Part shown: piece by piece, positions 1 through 8,220 of the stretch | Layout of the letters: each line of letters opens with the position of its first letter | Numbering within the stretch: position 1 is the stretch's first letter | Origin: Streptomyces sp. NBC_01306 | GTDB lineage: Bacteria; Actinomycetota; Actinomycetes; Streptomycetales; Streptomycetaceae | NCBI RefSeq assembly: GCF_026340465.1 | Contig: NZ_JAPEPC010000001.1 | Location: 6,959,501 to 7,023,500, forward strand | Direction of reading: 5' to 3' | Length of the DNA: 64,000 nt | Made by a program: the position numbers and the translations under genes | Notes under the pieces: model-generated | What the model saw: the letters and a program-made list of their open reading frames with translations, nothing else | The model's database searches: none | Told to the model about the DNA's origin: nothing

Positions 1-113
1 AGGTCGAGCTCGATGGCGTCCATACCCGCCTGTTCCGCACGGCGGAAGGACCGCAGGGTGTTCTCCGGCTCGACGCCCATGACCCCGCGATGTCCGATGA
101 TGAGGAGACTCAA
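1..113 (-). CDS. Glycerophosphodiester phosphodiesterase, N-terminal part (cut by window edge)
   Basis: Only the first 37 codons are present. The minus-strand reading gives a protein that starts with LSLLIIGHRG and continues through PENTLRSF to AIELDL. GHRG and PENT are the first two conserved blocks of the GDPD TIM barrel, which hydrolyses glycerophosphodiesters to glycerol-3-phosphate and an alcohol; the H and the E/N belong to the active site. The start is taken as TTG at 113-111, preceded by the purine-rich GGAAGCGAGAG, because no ATG or GTG lies closer. The catalytic HD and EID motifs further on are outside the window. The family call is firm and the exact start is uncertain. Confidence 0.82.
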   Translation of the reverse strand, partial: MSLLIIGHRGVMGVEPENTLRSFRRAEQAGMDAIELD

Positions 114-459
114 GGTTCTCTCGCTTCCGTCGACGGCGGCTCTCGCGTGGCATTGCTACCCAGCTGGCAGAGCCGCAGCCTAACTCTCCGCCTCCGCCAC
201 TGTCCCCGGCTCCCGCGATGCGGCGGAGCGCCCGTTTTTCCGGCCGGCGGGCGGACCGGAAAACGGATCTTCCGAAGTGCGGTTTTTCCGGGCACCGCGG
301 GGTGGAAGCGGTTCCATCCCGGGCATACGACAGGAAGATTCGCTGCGATCATGGGGGTTCCGCGGGATGATTTGTTGAGTGCGACCTTGAACCAGCGATC
401 CGAACATGGATACGGTGTCCCAGCGGTTGGACGGCAAATTCTGCTGTGGAGGAAGTGAC
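114..459. other. Divergent intergenic region with an A/T-containing hairpin
   Basis: These 346 bp separate the leftward GDPD gene from the rightward DUF6421 gene and contain no convincing gene. The one visible structure is an inverted repeat, CCGTTTTTCCGG at 232-243 against CCGGAAAACGG at 256-266, with a 12-nt loop. It could be an operator or a transcript structure for either gene. I see no clear -35/-10 pair. Confidence 0.4.
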
Positions 460-1860
460 ATGACGAAAATTCTTGTGCCGGACGCAGTCGGCGGCGGTAT
501 ATCCGGCGACCGGCGGGTGGTTGAGCACCCGGCCTGGCCCGTGCTCAAGAACGCCGTCGAGGAGATCCGGCCGTGGCAGTCGAAGGACGGTTCCATCGAC
601 TTCGAGGCCGACGGTGCCCCTTCCCGTACCGCCGTCGATGAGGCGGTCGCGCGTGTGACGGGCGCGGTCGAGGAGCTCTCCCCGCTGCTGCCCCACGACG
701 CCGCGTACCACCGGGCGCTCGTCGCCGACCTCCGCAAGTGGGCCGGCAGCGGATTCGCCGTCCCGGACTTCCTGGACTCGCTGCTCGCCTTCCAGCCGGC
801 CGACCTGCGCGCCGACGGACTCCAGCATCTGGTCGTCTTCGCGATGTACACGCAGAACGGCAACCCGGACCGCAACCTCGAAGCGGTCGTGCTCCGCATG
901 GTCTGGCCGGAGTGGCTCTCCGAGCTGGAGTCCACGCGCTACGACAACCCGCTGTTCTGCGGCATCACCTTCGAGGACTTCACGTCCGGTTACGACACCA
1001 ACTCCGCGGTGCTCTTCCCGGAGACCATCGCCGTGCGCGAGGCCCCCGAACGCTTCACCTGGGGCGGCATCTTCTGCGACCGCGAGGCGGCACGCTTCCG
1101 GACCGTGACGGAGGCCGCCGTGCAGGTCCTGCGGCTCGAACTGCCCGAAGACATCCATGAGATGGTCTCCGACCAGGAGCGCTGCCAGCAGGCGTTCGTG
1201 CTGTGGGACATGATCCACGACCGCACCCACAGCCACGGCGACCTGCCGTTCGACCCCTTCATGATCAAGCAGCGCCAGCCGTTCTGGATGTACGGCCTCG
1301 AAGAGCTGCGCTGCGACCTGACCGCCTTCCGGGAGGCCGTGCGCCTGGAGGCCGACGGCTACGGACAGGGCCGCGACGTCCAGTACGCCGTGCTCTTCGA
1401 CCGGATGTTCCGCTTCCCGGTGACCGGTGAGCGCGTGCGCAACTACGACGGACTCGGCGGCCAGCTGCTCTTCGCCTATCTGCACAAGCACGACGTGGTG
1501 CGCTGGACCGACAGCACCCTGAAGATCGACTGGGAGCGGGCCCCGCAGGTCACCAAACAGCTCTGCGCGGAGATCGAGGACCTGTACCGGGCCGGCATCG
1601 ACCGCCCCAAGCTGGTCCACTGGTTCGCCGCCTACGACCTGGTCTCCCGCTATCTCGCCCCGCACCCGGGATCACGCTGGGCCAAGGGCCCGGACGCCCT
1701 GGATCTGAGCCAGCCGCCGCGTAAACTTGTGGATGACGTGCTTGCGGACGAGTTTCCGCTCAGCATGTTCTATGAGGCCCTCGCCAAGAAGCTGAAGCGC
1801 GTGGTCGCCTCGACCAAGGGCATCACCGCGGCGGGCACCCACGAGCGGGAAGCGGCGTGA
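460..1860 (+). CDS. DUF6421 family protein
   Basis: 466-residue protein of the actinobacterial family DUF6421, whose biochemical role is unknown. The sequence is soluble-looking, rich in acidic and aromatic residues, and has no signal peptide or membrane span. Histidines and acidic residues cluster in the middle (around HDRTHSHGDLPFDPF, residues 250-265), which could be a metal or cofactor site, but this is inference. Translation starts at the ATG at 460, preceded by GGAGGAAG; an upstream in-frame ATG at 406 lacks a ribosome site. An SDR gene follows after 26 bp and then a threonine aldolase that overlaps the SDR, so the three form one operon. Recognition of the family is from memory of this conserved gene trio. 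Confidence 0.75.
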   Translation: MTKILVPDAVGGGISGDRRVVEHPAWPVLKNAVEEIRPWQSKDGSIDFEADGAPSRTAVDEAVARVTGAVEELSPLLPHDAAYHRALVADLRKWAGSGFAVPDFLDSLLAFQPADLRADGLQHLVVFAMYTQNGNPDRNLEAVVLRMVWPEWLSELESTRYDNPLFCGITFEDFTSGYDTNSAVLFPETIAVREAPERFTWGGIFCDREAARFRTVTEAAVQVLRLELPEDIHEMVSDQERCQQAFVLWDMIHDRTHSHGDLPFDPFMIKQRQPFWMYGLEELRCDLTAFREAVRLEADGYGQGRDVQYAVLFDRMFRFPVTGERVRNYDGLGGQLLFAYLHKHDVVRWTDSTLKIDWERAPQVTKQLCAEIEDLYRAGIDRPKLVHWFAAYDLVSRYLAPHPGSRWAKGPDALDLSQPPRKLVDDVLADEFPLSMFYEALAKKLKRVVASTKGITAAGTHEREAA

Positions 1861-1886
1861 GCGCCCGCAGGCAGGAGGCGGAGACG

Positions 1887-2633
1887 ATGAGCAAGGGATC
1901 GCTGGACGGAGCCGTGGTCGCGGTGGCCGGGGCCGCGGGCCCGGCGGGCCGCGCGGCGCTGCTGAGGCTGGCCGAGGCCGGGGCGACCGTGGTCGGCGCG
2001 GACTCCGATGTCGCCCGGCTGGCCGAGGCGGTGGACGCGGCGCGCTATGCGCACGGCGGCGCCACCGTCACCGGTGAGACGGTCGATCTGCTGGACCTGG
2101 CGGCCACGCGGGCCTGGGCCGACCGTACGGAGGCCGAGTTCGGCCGTATCGACGGCCTGGTGCACCTGGTGGGCGGCTGGCGCGGCAGCGCCACCTTCAC
2201 CGAGACCGACATCGCCGACTGGAACCTGCTGGAGAAGCTGCTCATCCGTACGGTGCAGCACACCTCGCTGGCGTTCCACGACGCGCTGCTGCGCAGCGAC
2301 CGCGGCCGCTATGTGCTGATCAGCGCGGCCGGTGCGTCCAAGCCCACCGCGGGCAATGCCGCCTACGCGGCGTCGAAGGCCGCGGCCGAGGCCTGGACGC
2401 TGGCGCTCGGCGACGCCTTCCGCAAGGCGGGCGGTGAGGACGGTCCGCGTACGGCCGCGTCCGTCCTGGTGATCAAGGCTCTGGTGCACGACGCGATGCG
2501 TGCCGAGCGTCCGAATGCGAAGTTCTCGGGCTTCACCGACGTCGCGCAGCTGGCCGAGGCCATCGCCGGTGTCTGGGACCAGCCCGCCGGAGATGTGAAC
2601 GGAAAGCGCCTGTGGCTGACACCCGCCCCGTGA
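1887..2633 (+). CDS. SDR family oxidoreductase
   Basis: 248-residue short-chain dehydrogenase/reductase. The cofactor region VVAVAGAAGPAGRAAL near the N terminus is a variant of the TGxxxGxG Rossmann loop. The catalytic Tyr-Lys pair is visible as YAASKAA (about residue 165), preceded by a serine in LISAAGASK. The start is ATG 1887, with AGGAGG at 1873-1878; an in-frame GTG at 1857 overlaps the upstream stop but has no ribosome site. The gene is second in the DUF6421-SDR-threonine aldolase operon. Substrate unknown. Confidence 0.85.
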   Translation: MSKGSLDGAVVAVAGAAGPAGRAALLRLAEAGATVVGADSDVARLAEAVDAARYAHGGATVTGETVDLLDLAATRAWADRTEAEFGRIDGLVHLVGGWRGSATFTETDIADWNLLEKLLIRTVQHTSLAFHDALLRSDRGRYVLISAAGASKPTAGNAAYAASKAAAEAWTLALGDAFRKAGGEDGPRTAASVLVIKALVHDAMRAERPNAKFSGFTDVAQLAEAIAGVWDQPAGDVNGKRLWLTPAP

Positions 2634-3691
2634 GGACCGACGCCGTACGCCACCACGACCCGCAGGTCCGTGGCTTCGCCAGTGACAACTACGCGGGCGC
2701 GCACCCGGAGATCCTGGCCGCGCTCGCCGTGGCCAATGGCGGGCACCAGATCGCGTACGGCGAGGACGCGTACACCGACCACCTCCAGCGGCTGGTCCAC
2801 AGCCACTTCGGCCAGAGCGCCGAGGTGTACCCGGTCTTCAACGGCACCGGGGCCAACGTCGTCGCGCTACAGGCGCTCACCGACCGGTGGGGCGCCGTCG
2901 TCGCGGCCGAGACGGCCCACATCAACGTGGACGAGGGCGGCGCCCCCGAGCGGGTCGCCGGGCTGAAGCTCCTCACCGTCCCCACGCCCGACGGCAAGCT
3001 CACACCCGAGCTGATCGACCGCCAGGCGTTCGGCTGGGACGACGAGCACCGGGCGATGCCGCAGACCGTCTCGATCACCCAGAACACCGAACTCGGCACG
3101 GTCTACACACCCGAAGAGATCCGGGCCATCTGCGAGCACGCCCACGGCTACGGGATGAAGGTGCATCTCGACGGGGCCCGGATAGCCAACGCCGCGGCAT
3201 CGCTCGACGTGCCGATGCGCGCCTTCACCAACGCGGTGGGCGTGGACATCCTCTCCTTCGGCGGCACGAAGAACGGCGCGCTCTTCGGCGAGGCCGTCGT
3301 GGTGCTCAACCCGGACGCCGTCCGGCACATGAAGCACGTGCGGAAGATGTCGATGCAGCTGGCGTCCAAGATGCGCTTCGTGTCGGTGCAGCTGGAGGCG
3401 CTGCTCACCGGCGACCTGTGGCTGCGCAACGCCCGCCACGCCAACACGATGGCCCAGCGGCTCGCCGCGGGGGTGCGCGAGACGGACGGGGTCGAGATCC
3501 TGCACGCCGTCCAGGCCAACGCGGTGTTCGCACGGCTCCCGCACGACGTCAGCGAGCGGCTGCAGAAGCGCTACCGCTTCTACTTCTGGGACGAGCCGGC
3601 CGGAGATGTCCGCTGGATGTGCTCCTTCGACACCACCGAGGAAGACGTGGACGGCTTCCTGCTGGCGCTGAAGGAAGAACTGGCCCGCTGA
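2612..3691 (+). CDS. ltaE: Low-specificity L-threonine aldolase (PLP-dependent)
   Basis: 359-residue fold-type I PLP enzyme expected to cleave L-threonine/L-allo-threonine to glycine and acetaldehyde. Family landmarks are SDNYAGAHPE near the N terminus, the histidine-containing AETAHINVDEGGAPE that stacks on PLP, VHLDGAR (PLP pyridine-binding Asp, about 187), and FGGTKNG with the Schiff-base lysine at about residue 220. The GTG at 2612 overlaps the SDR gene by 22 bp and is preceded by GGAAAG; a second GTG at 2630 would give a classical 4-bp GTGA overlap and is a fair alternative. Either way it is translationally coupled to the SDR. Confidence 0.9.
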   Translation: MADTRPVRTDAVRHHDPQVRGFASDNYAGAHPEILAALAVANGGHQIAYGEDAYTDHLQRLVHSHFGQSAEVYPVFNGTGANVVALQALTDRWGAVVAAETAHINVDEGGAPERVAGLKLLTVPTPDGKLTPELIDRQAFGWDDEHRAMPQTVSITQNTELGTVYTPEEIRAICEHAHGYGMKVHLDGARIANAAASLDVPMRAFTNAVGVDILSFGGTKNGALFGEAVVVLNPDAVRHMKHVRKMSMQLASKMRFVSVQLEALLTGDLWLRNARHANTMAQRLAAGVRETDGVEILHAVQANAVFARLPHDVSERLQKRYRFYFWDEPAGDVRWMCSFDTTEEDVDGFLLALKEELAR

Positions 3692-3725
3692 CCCGGAGGT
3701 CTGTGGGCACAGGCGAATACATGAA

Positions 3726-3768
3726 GGTGCGACCGACCGGAAAGTGATTGCTTCCGGCCGGTCGCACC
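3726..3768. terminator. Bidirectional hairpin terminator between ltaE and the acyltransferase gene
   Basis: Two 17-nt arms (3726-3742 and 3752-3768) are complementary except for one A-C mismatch, with a 9-nt loop. The hairpin lies 35 bp after the ltaE stop and 68 bp beyond the stop of the convergent acyltransferase gene, so it can serve both. Confidence 0.75.
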
Positions 3769-3835
3769 CATGTGCTCACGGTCCACCGCACCGGCCCCGC
3801 CGGCCCGCGGGCCGGGCCGGGACCGGGACCCGGTG

Positions 3836-4564
3836 TCAGCCGGCGCCGGCTTCGCGTACCTGCGCGGGGGTCGGTGCCGTGCCGCCGAGGTGGGCCGGGA
3901 TCCACCAGGTGTCCGCCGCGTTCTTCGGGCGTACCGGATAGGCGCGCTGCGCCGCTTCCAGCAGCTCCTGCATACGCTCGCGGACCCTGCGGGTGATCGC
4001 GCCCGCGTACTCGTCGGTGGGTGCCTCCATGGGCTCACCGACCCGGACCGTCACCGGGATGTGGCTGCGCTTGAGGTTGCGCGGCCTGCCCTTGGTCCAC
4101 AACCGCTGGGTGCCCCACAGCGCCATCGGGATCAGCGGTACGCCCGCGTCCTGGGCCAGCCGTGCGGCGCCGGACTTGAAGCTCTTGAGGGTGAAGGACT
4201 CCGAGATGGTGGCCTCGGGGAAGACGCCGATGATCTCGCCGGAACGCAGGGCCGTGAGGGCGTGCCGGTAGGCGGCCTCGCCCTGTTTGCGGTCCACCGG
4301 GATGTGCTTCATGCCGCGCATCAGCGGCCCGGAGATCTTGTGGCGGAAGACCGACTCCTTGGCCATGAAGCGCACCAGGCGCTTCTGCGGGAGCGCGGCC
4401 AGACCGTTGAAGATGAAGTCCAGATAGCCGATGTGGTTGCTGACGATCACGGCCCCGCCCGTGCGCGGGATGTTCTCCGAACCCTGTGTATCGATCTTGA
4501 GGTCGAGCGCCTTGAAGAGCCCCCGAGCAGCGCCGATGACCGGTCGATAGACGAGTTCTGCCAT
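3836..4564 (-). CDS. 1-acyl-sn-glycerol-3-phosphate acyltransferase (PlsC family)
   Basis: 242-residue acyltransferase of the PlsC/LPLAT family, expected to transfer a fatty acyl group to lysophosphatidate or a related lysolipid at the membrane. Block I is NHIGYLD (HX4D catalytic dyad, about residue 46). Block II is GMKHIPVDR, block III is FPEATIS (variant of FPEGTRS), and block IV is VPLIPMALWG. The ATG at 4564 is used because the family begins close to this MAELVYRP; an upstream in-frame extension to 4672 has no ribosome site. The gene is divergent from the thioredoxin gene and shares a terminator with ltaE. The actual acyl acceptor cannot be read from the sequence. Confidence 0.88.
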   Translation of the reverse strand: MAELVYRPVIGAARGLFKALDLKIDTQGSENIPRTGGAVIVSNHIGYLDFIFNGLAALPQKRLVRFMAKESVFRHKISGPLMRGMKHIPVDRKQGEAAYRHALTALRSGEIIGVFPEATISESFTLKSFKSGAARLAQDAGVPLIPMALWGTQRLWTKGRPRNLKRSHIPVTVRVGEPMEAPTDEYAGAITRRVRERMQELLEAAQRAYPVRPKNAADTWWIPAHLGGTAPTPAQVREAGAG

Positions 4565-4925
4565 CTGGAGAAGACCCTTCTGTGCCCGGGGACGTGCCCC
4601 CCGGCGGAAGTTACGCTGCCGTAGGTTTGCGGCATGGGGCAGATCGTGCCCCATGGCGACCAGAGTAGCCACCCCTGGTGACGTGGGGCCGCGAGATCCT
4701 CGTCACGTCGCGCGTAATCGGCTCGCACCGCCCCCGAGCAGCGCATACTCCGCTCGGCAGGGCGGTGCGGCCCCGCGCGCGGCCGGCGGGAATCATCCTG
4801 GCCGTGGGAGCGCTGCATCCGAACGGAGGCCGGAGCTGCGGCGGCCGGCGGTTTGCGCGGCCGCGCGGGCGGCTGTGGACCGTACGGCTTCCGGCCGGTA
4901 CGGCGGCGGAGGAACGGAGAGCGAC
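4565..4925. other. Divergent intergenic region, no gene recognised
   Basis: These 361 bp are very GC-rich. I see no coding region, hairpin or clear promoter. All reading frames are open across part of it, and none resembles the membrane anchor that I recall preceding the thioredoxin domain in related proteins. Confidence 0.35.
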
Positions 4926-5252
4926 GTGCGCGGGCAGGACGGCGAAAGGCGGCTCGGGGCCGCGGAGTTGGGCGAGGAGCTGGGGGAGCGGGCGACGCTC
5001 GTCCAGTTCTCCACTGCCTTCTGCCGGCCCTGCCGGGCCACCTGGCGGACGCTGCGGGAGGTGGCCGACATGGTCGACGGTGTCACTCATGTCGAGCTCG
5101 ACGCGGAGGCCCGGCTCGGACTCGTACGGGAGCTGGACATCCTCAGGACCCCCACGGTGCTGGTGCTCGACGCGCAGGGCCGGATCGTCCGCCGGGCGTC
5201 CGGCCAGCCGCGCAAGGCGGATGTCATCGCCGCCCTGGGACAGGCGGTCTGA
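4926..5252 (+). CDS. Thioredoxin-fold protein
   Basis: 108-residue thioredoxin-like protein with the redox site FCRPC (CxxC) near residue 38 and the cis-proline segment RTPTVLVLD near residue 76. The expected role is dithiol-disulfide exchange. The start is GTG 4926, preceded by GGAGAG. No signal peptide or membrane segment is present in this form. Streptomycete relatives that I remember carry an N-terminal transmembrane anchor just before the equivalent RVRG segment, so this copy may have lost it or may begin further upstream in another frame. The gene stands alone, divergent from the PlsC-type gene. Confidence 0.8.
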   Translation: MRGQDGERRLGAAELGEELGERATLVQFSTAFCRPCRATWRTLREVADMVDGVTHVELDAEARLGLVRELDILRTPTVLVLDAQGRIVRRASGQPRKADVIAALGQAV

Positions 5253-5288
5253 CTCACCGTGAGCGATCTCCCACATTCCGGAACACTC

Positions 5289-5318
5289 TTGACGGGGTGT
5301 CCCCTGAATCGTCAATCT
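5289..5318 (+). promoter_or_regulatory. Putative promoter of the Cys leader ORF
   Basis: TTGACG at 5289-5294 and CAATCT at 5313-5318 are separated by 18 bp. The -10-like box lies 6 nt before the ATG of the short ORF at 5325, the arrangement expected of a leaderless transcript. Confidence 0.5.
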
Positions 5319-5324
5319 GACGCT

Positions 5325-5420
5325 ATGTCGCAGCTCTCTTCTCCTGACGGCCGGTGCCTCCCCAGTCAGGTCCCTGTGGACCTCGCACGGAACGCCGGCG
5401 CGGGCTGTCCGGGTGTCTGA
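5325..5420 (+). CDS. 31-residue Cys-containing leader peptide (putative attenuator uORF)
   Basis: A short ORF begins directly after a promoter-like box and ends 43 bp before the flavin reductase start. Its C-terminal half reads VDLARNAGAGCPGV. This resembles the actinobacterial leader peptides with a VDLxRxxxAxCP core found upstream of sulfur-metabolism genes, where ribosome stalling at cysteine codons is thought to control the downstream gene. There is a second Cys codon at position 11. Seen directly: the ORF, its leaderless position, and the two Cys codons. Inferred: regulation of the downstream reductase by cysteine supply. Confidence 0.6.
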   Translation: MSQLSSPDGRCLPSQVPVDLARNAGAGCPGV

Positions 5421-5463
5421 ACATCCCCGGCCCCGTTCGCTCACACCGGAGAAGGACACCCGC

Positions 5464-6045
5464 ATGACGACGACGCCCACACCGACCCCCACGCCGACAT
5501 CGATACCGGCATCGACGACGTCCGCGGCGCGGACCGCCCCGGCGGCTGCCACGGATTCCGCCGCCGACCCGCTCGCCGCCCCCGCACTGCTCCGCTCGGT
5601 CTTCCGCCGTCACGCGTCCGGTGTCGCGGTGGTCACCGCGGCCGGTGAGCGGCCGGTGGGTTTCACCGCCACCTCCCTGAACTCCGTCGCCGCCGAGCCG
5701 CCGCTCATCTCCTTCGGCGTCGGCACGGGCTCGTCGAGCTGGCCGGTGGTGGCCCGAGCCGAGCACATCGGGGTCCACATACTCGGCGAGCACCAGCAGG
5801 AACTGGCCGCCACCTTCGCGCGCAGCGGCGCCGACCGGTTCGCCGCGCCCACCGACTGGCGCAGTGGCCCCGAGGGTGTGCCGCTGCTGGACGGCGTACT
5901 GGCCTGGCTGGTCTGCCGGGTGGTGGCGCGGGTTCCCGCCGGGGACCACCGCATCGTGATCGCCGAGGTCGTCACCGGCGATCCGGCCGGGGCCGGGCGC
6001 CCGCTCCTCTACCACCAGGGCCGCTTCAACGCTCTGCGGGACTGA
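5464..6045 (+). CDS. Flavin reductase family protein (FMN-binding split barrel)
   Basis: 193-residue protein. Residues 1-45 are a low-complexity tail with a (TP)n run and Ala-rich sequence. Residues 45-193 form the flavin reductase-like split barrel, with FRRHASGVAVVTA, GFTATSLNSVAAEPPLISF and HIGVHILGEHQQELA. Such proteins reduce free FMN/FAD with NAD(P)H to feed a two-component monooxygenase, but no monooxygenase is adjacent. The start is ATG 5464, with GGAGAAGG upstream. The preceding Cys leader ORF suggests sulfur-responsive control, which would fit supply of FMNH2 to sulfonate monooxygenases encoded elsewhere. That link is inference. Confidence 0.85.
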   Translation: MTTTPTPTPTPTSIPASTTSAARTAPAAATDSAADPLAAPALLRSVFRRHASGVAVVTAAGERPVGFTATSLNSVAAEPPLISFGVGTGSSSWPVVARAEHIGVHILGEHQQELAATFARSGADRFAAPTDWRSGPEGVPLLDGVLAWLVCRVVARVPAGDHRIVIAEVVTGDPAGAGRPLLYHQGRFNALRD

Positions 6046-6245
6046 GACTCTCCCGGAATCCCCGGCTACGGAGCGTTGCTCACGTCACAGTTCAAAGCGC
6101 TTGCTCACTGGGTACATTCTGGATGTACTGGCGAGTAATATTTCGGTGGGGGCGTCGGAACCCCCAGGCGGAAATCGCCCCATCAGGCGCCTATGCTGCG
6201 AGCAACAAGGCAGCCCGGAAAAGACGATGCAGTAGGAGAGCCGGC

Positions 6246-7031
6246 GTGAGCTTGAGGATCGTTGTCTGTGTGAAGTACGTGCCCGATGCCACTGGTGACC
6301 GGCATTTCGCCGATGACCTGACGCTGGACCGTGAGGATGTCGACGGGCTGCTGTCGGAGCTCGACGAGTACGCGGTGGAGCAGGCGCTCCAGATCGCGGG
6401 CGAGGCCGACGACGCGGAGATCACTGTTCTGACGGTGGGTCCTGAGGATGCGAAGGACGCGTTGCGCAAGGCGTTGTCGATGGGTGCGGACAAGGCTGTT
6501 CATGTCGAGGACGACGATCTGCACGGTACGGATGTGATGGGTACGTCGCTGGTGCTGGCGAAGGCGATCGAGAAGACAGGGTATGACCTGGTGGTCTGTG
6601 GGATGGCGTCGACGGACGGCACGATGGGTGTGCTTCCGGCGCTGCTCGCTGAGCGGCTCGGGGTTCCGCAGGTGACGCTGCTGTCGGAGGTGTCGGTCGA
6701 TGGCACCACGGTCAGGGGCCGCCGTGACGGTGACACGGCCAGTGAGCAGCTGGAGGCGTCGCTGCCGGCTGTGGTGTCGGTGACGGACCAGTCGGGTGAG
6801 GCCCGCTATCCGTCGTTCAAGGGGATCATGGCGGCGAAGAAGAAGCCGGTTCAGTCGCTGGATCTGGAGGATCTGGACCTGGAGGCCGGTGTGGTGGGTC
6901 TGGAGGGTGCGTGGACCCGGGTCGATTCGGCGGCGCAGCGTCCGGCGCGTACCGCGGGCACGATCGTCAAGGACGAGGGCGAGGGCGGCAAGCAGCTGGC
7001 TGAGTACCTCGCGGGCCAGAAGTTCATCTGA
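6246..7031 (+). CDS. etfB: Electron transfer flavoprotein subunit beta
   Basis: 261-residue EtfB. It begins [13 protein letters not shown] and contains the family segments [19 protein letters not shown] and [16 protein letters not shown], followed by the AMP-binding LSEVSV region. With EtfA it accepts electrons from acyl-CoA and related dehydrogenases and passes them to the respiratory chain. The start is GTG 6246, with AGGAG at 6234. etfA follows after 74 bp in the same direction, so they are cotranscribed. Compared with its neighbours this gene uses noticeably more T-ending codons, especially between 6400 and 6900. Confidence 0.95.
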   Translation: MSLRIVVCVKYVPDATGDRHFADDLTLDREDVDGLLSELDEYAVEQALQIAGEADDAEITVLTVGPEDAKDALRKALSMGADKAVHVEDDDLHGTDVMGTSLVLAKAIEKTGYDLVVCGMASTDGTMGVLPALLAERLGVPQVTLLSEVSVDGTTVRGRRDGDTASEQLEASLPAVVSVTDQSGEARYPSFKGIMAAKKKPVQSLDLEDLDLEAGVVGLEGAWTRVDSAAQRPARTAGTIVKDEGEGGKQLAEYLAGQKFI

Positions 7032-7105
7032 GGCCCTCCCGTCCCCCTCATCCGCCCTCTGACTCATCCGCCCCTGATTCTTCGTATGCGCAGGAGAGCA
7101 ATTCC

Positions 7106-8068
7106 ATGGCTGAAGTTCTCGTCTATGTCGATCACCTCGACGGTGTTGTCCGCAAGCCCACTCTGGAGCTTCTGACGCTGGCGCGCCGGATCGGTGATCC
7201 GGTCGCTGTCGCGCTGGGCGCCGGCGCCCCCGACACGGCTACCGTGCTTGCTGAGCACGGTGCGGTGAAGGTCCTGACCGCTGAGGCTCCCGAGTTCGCC
7301 GACTATCTGGTCGTGCCGAAGGTGGACGCCCTGCAGGCCGCGTGTGAGGCGGTGTCGCCGGTCGCGGTGCTGGTTCCGTCCTCGGCCGAGGGCAAGGAGA
7401 TCGCTGCGCGTCTCGCGGTGCGTATCGGCTCCGGGATCATCACTGATGCCACTGACCTGGAGGCCGGTGACGGTGGCCCGGTCGCCACGCAGTCGGCGTT
7501 CGCCGCGTCGTTCACGACCAAGTCCCGTGTCTCCAAGGGCACTCCGGTGATCACGGTCAAGCCGAACTCGGCGCCGGTCGAGGCGGCCCCGGCCGCGGGC
7601 ACCGTGGAGGCGCTGAGCGTGTCCTTCGGTCAGAGGGCCACCGGTACGAAGGTCGTCTCGCGTACTGCGCGGGAGTCGACCGGGCGTCCGGAGCTGACCG
7701 AGGCCGCGATCGTGGTCTCGGGCGGGCGTGGGGTCAACGGTGCGGAGAACTTCCACATCATCGAGGCGCTCGCCGACTCGCTCGGTGCGGCTGTCGGTGC
7801 TTCACGGGCGGCGGTGGACGCGGGCTGGTACCCGCACTCCAACCAGGTCGGCCAGACCGGTAAGTCGGTATCCCCGCAGCTCTACATCGCCAACGGGATC
7901 TCCGGCGCGATCCAGCACCGGGCCGGTATGCAGACCTCGAAGACCATCGTCGCCGTCAACAAGGACGCCGAAGCCCCGATCTTCGACCTCGTCGACTACG
8001 GCATCGTCGGCGACCTCTTCCAGGTCGTCCCGCAACTCACCGAAGAGATCACCACCCGCAAGGGCTGA
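7106..8068 (+). CDS. etfA: Electron transfer flavoprotein subunit alpha
   Basis: 320-residue EtfA. It has an N-terminal Rossmann-like domain ([12 protein letters not shown] to about residue 190) and the C-terminal FAD domain with [45 protein letters not shown] and [15 protein letters not shown]. These are the FAD-binding signatures of the family. The start is ATG 7106, with AGGAGAG upstream. It is the second gene of etfBA and ends at a strong terminator. Confidence 0.96.
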   Translation: MAEVLVYVDHLDGVVRKPTLELLTLARRIGDPVAVALGAGAPDTATVLAEHGAVKVLTAEAPEFADYLVVPKVDALQAACEAVSPVAVLVPSSAEGKEIAARLAVRIGSGIITDATDLEAGDGGPVATQSAFAASFTTKSRVSKGTPVITVKPNSAPVEAAPAAGTVEALSVSFGQRATGTKVVSRTARESTGRPELTEAAIVVSGGRGVNGAENFHIIEALADSLGAAVGASRAAVDAGWYPHSNQVGQTGKSVSPQLYIANGISGAIQHRAGMQTSKTIVAVNKDAEAPIFDLVDYGIVGDLFQVVPQLTEEITTRKG

Positions 8069-8085
8069 CCAGCCTCTTCTCGGCG

Positions 8086-8126
8086 GCCGGGGGCCGCGCG
8101 GCGACTTTCGCCGCGCGGCCCCCGGC
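8086..8126 (+). terminator. Intrinsic-type terminator after etfBA
   Basis: A perfect 18-bp GC-rich stem (8086-8103 with 8109-8126), a 5-nt loop ACTTT, and then TGTTT. It starts 18 bp after the etfA stop codon. Confidence 0.85.
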
Positions 8127-8220
8127 TGTTTCGGCCAACCATTGACGCAGGTCATGACCGCCCGTTAACTTCGCTATGCGGATTGTTGATTCCGTGAAGC
8201 GGAAAATAGGAGGGTGCAGG

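Noticed and set aside
349-1665. 438-codon minus-strand frame
   Set aside because: Shadow of the DUF6421 gene, with the Val/Gly/Asp-rich composition typical of antisense frames in high-GC DNA.
5464-5520. (ACGCCC)-type repeat in the flavin reductase N terminus
   Set aside because: Short coding low-complexity sequence giving TPTPTP, common in streptomycete proteins. Not a mobile or regulatory repeat.
6112-6128. GTACAT/ATGTAC inverted repeat before etfB
   Set aside because: Only 6 bp per arm with a 5-nt centre, and no matching regulator or second copy in the window. Not enough to call an operator.
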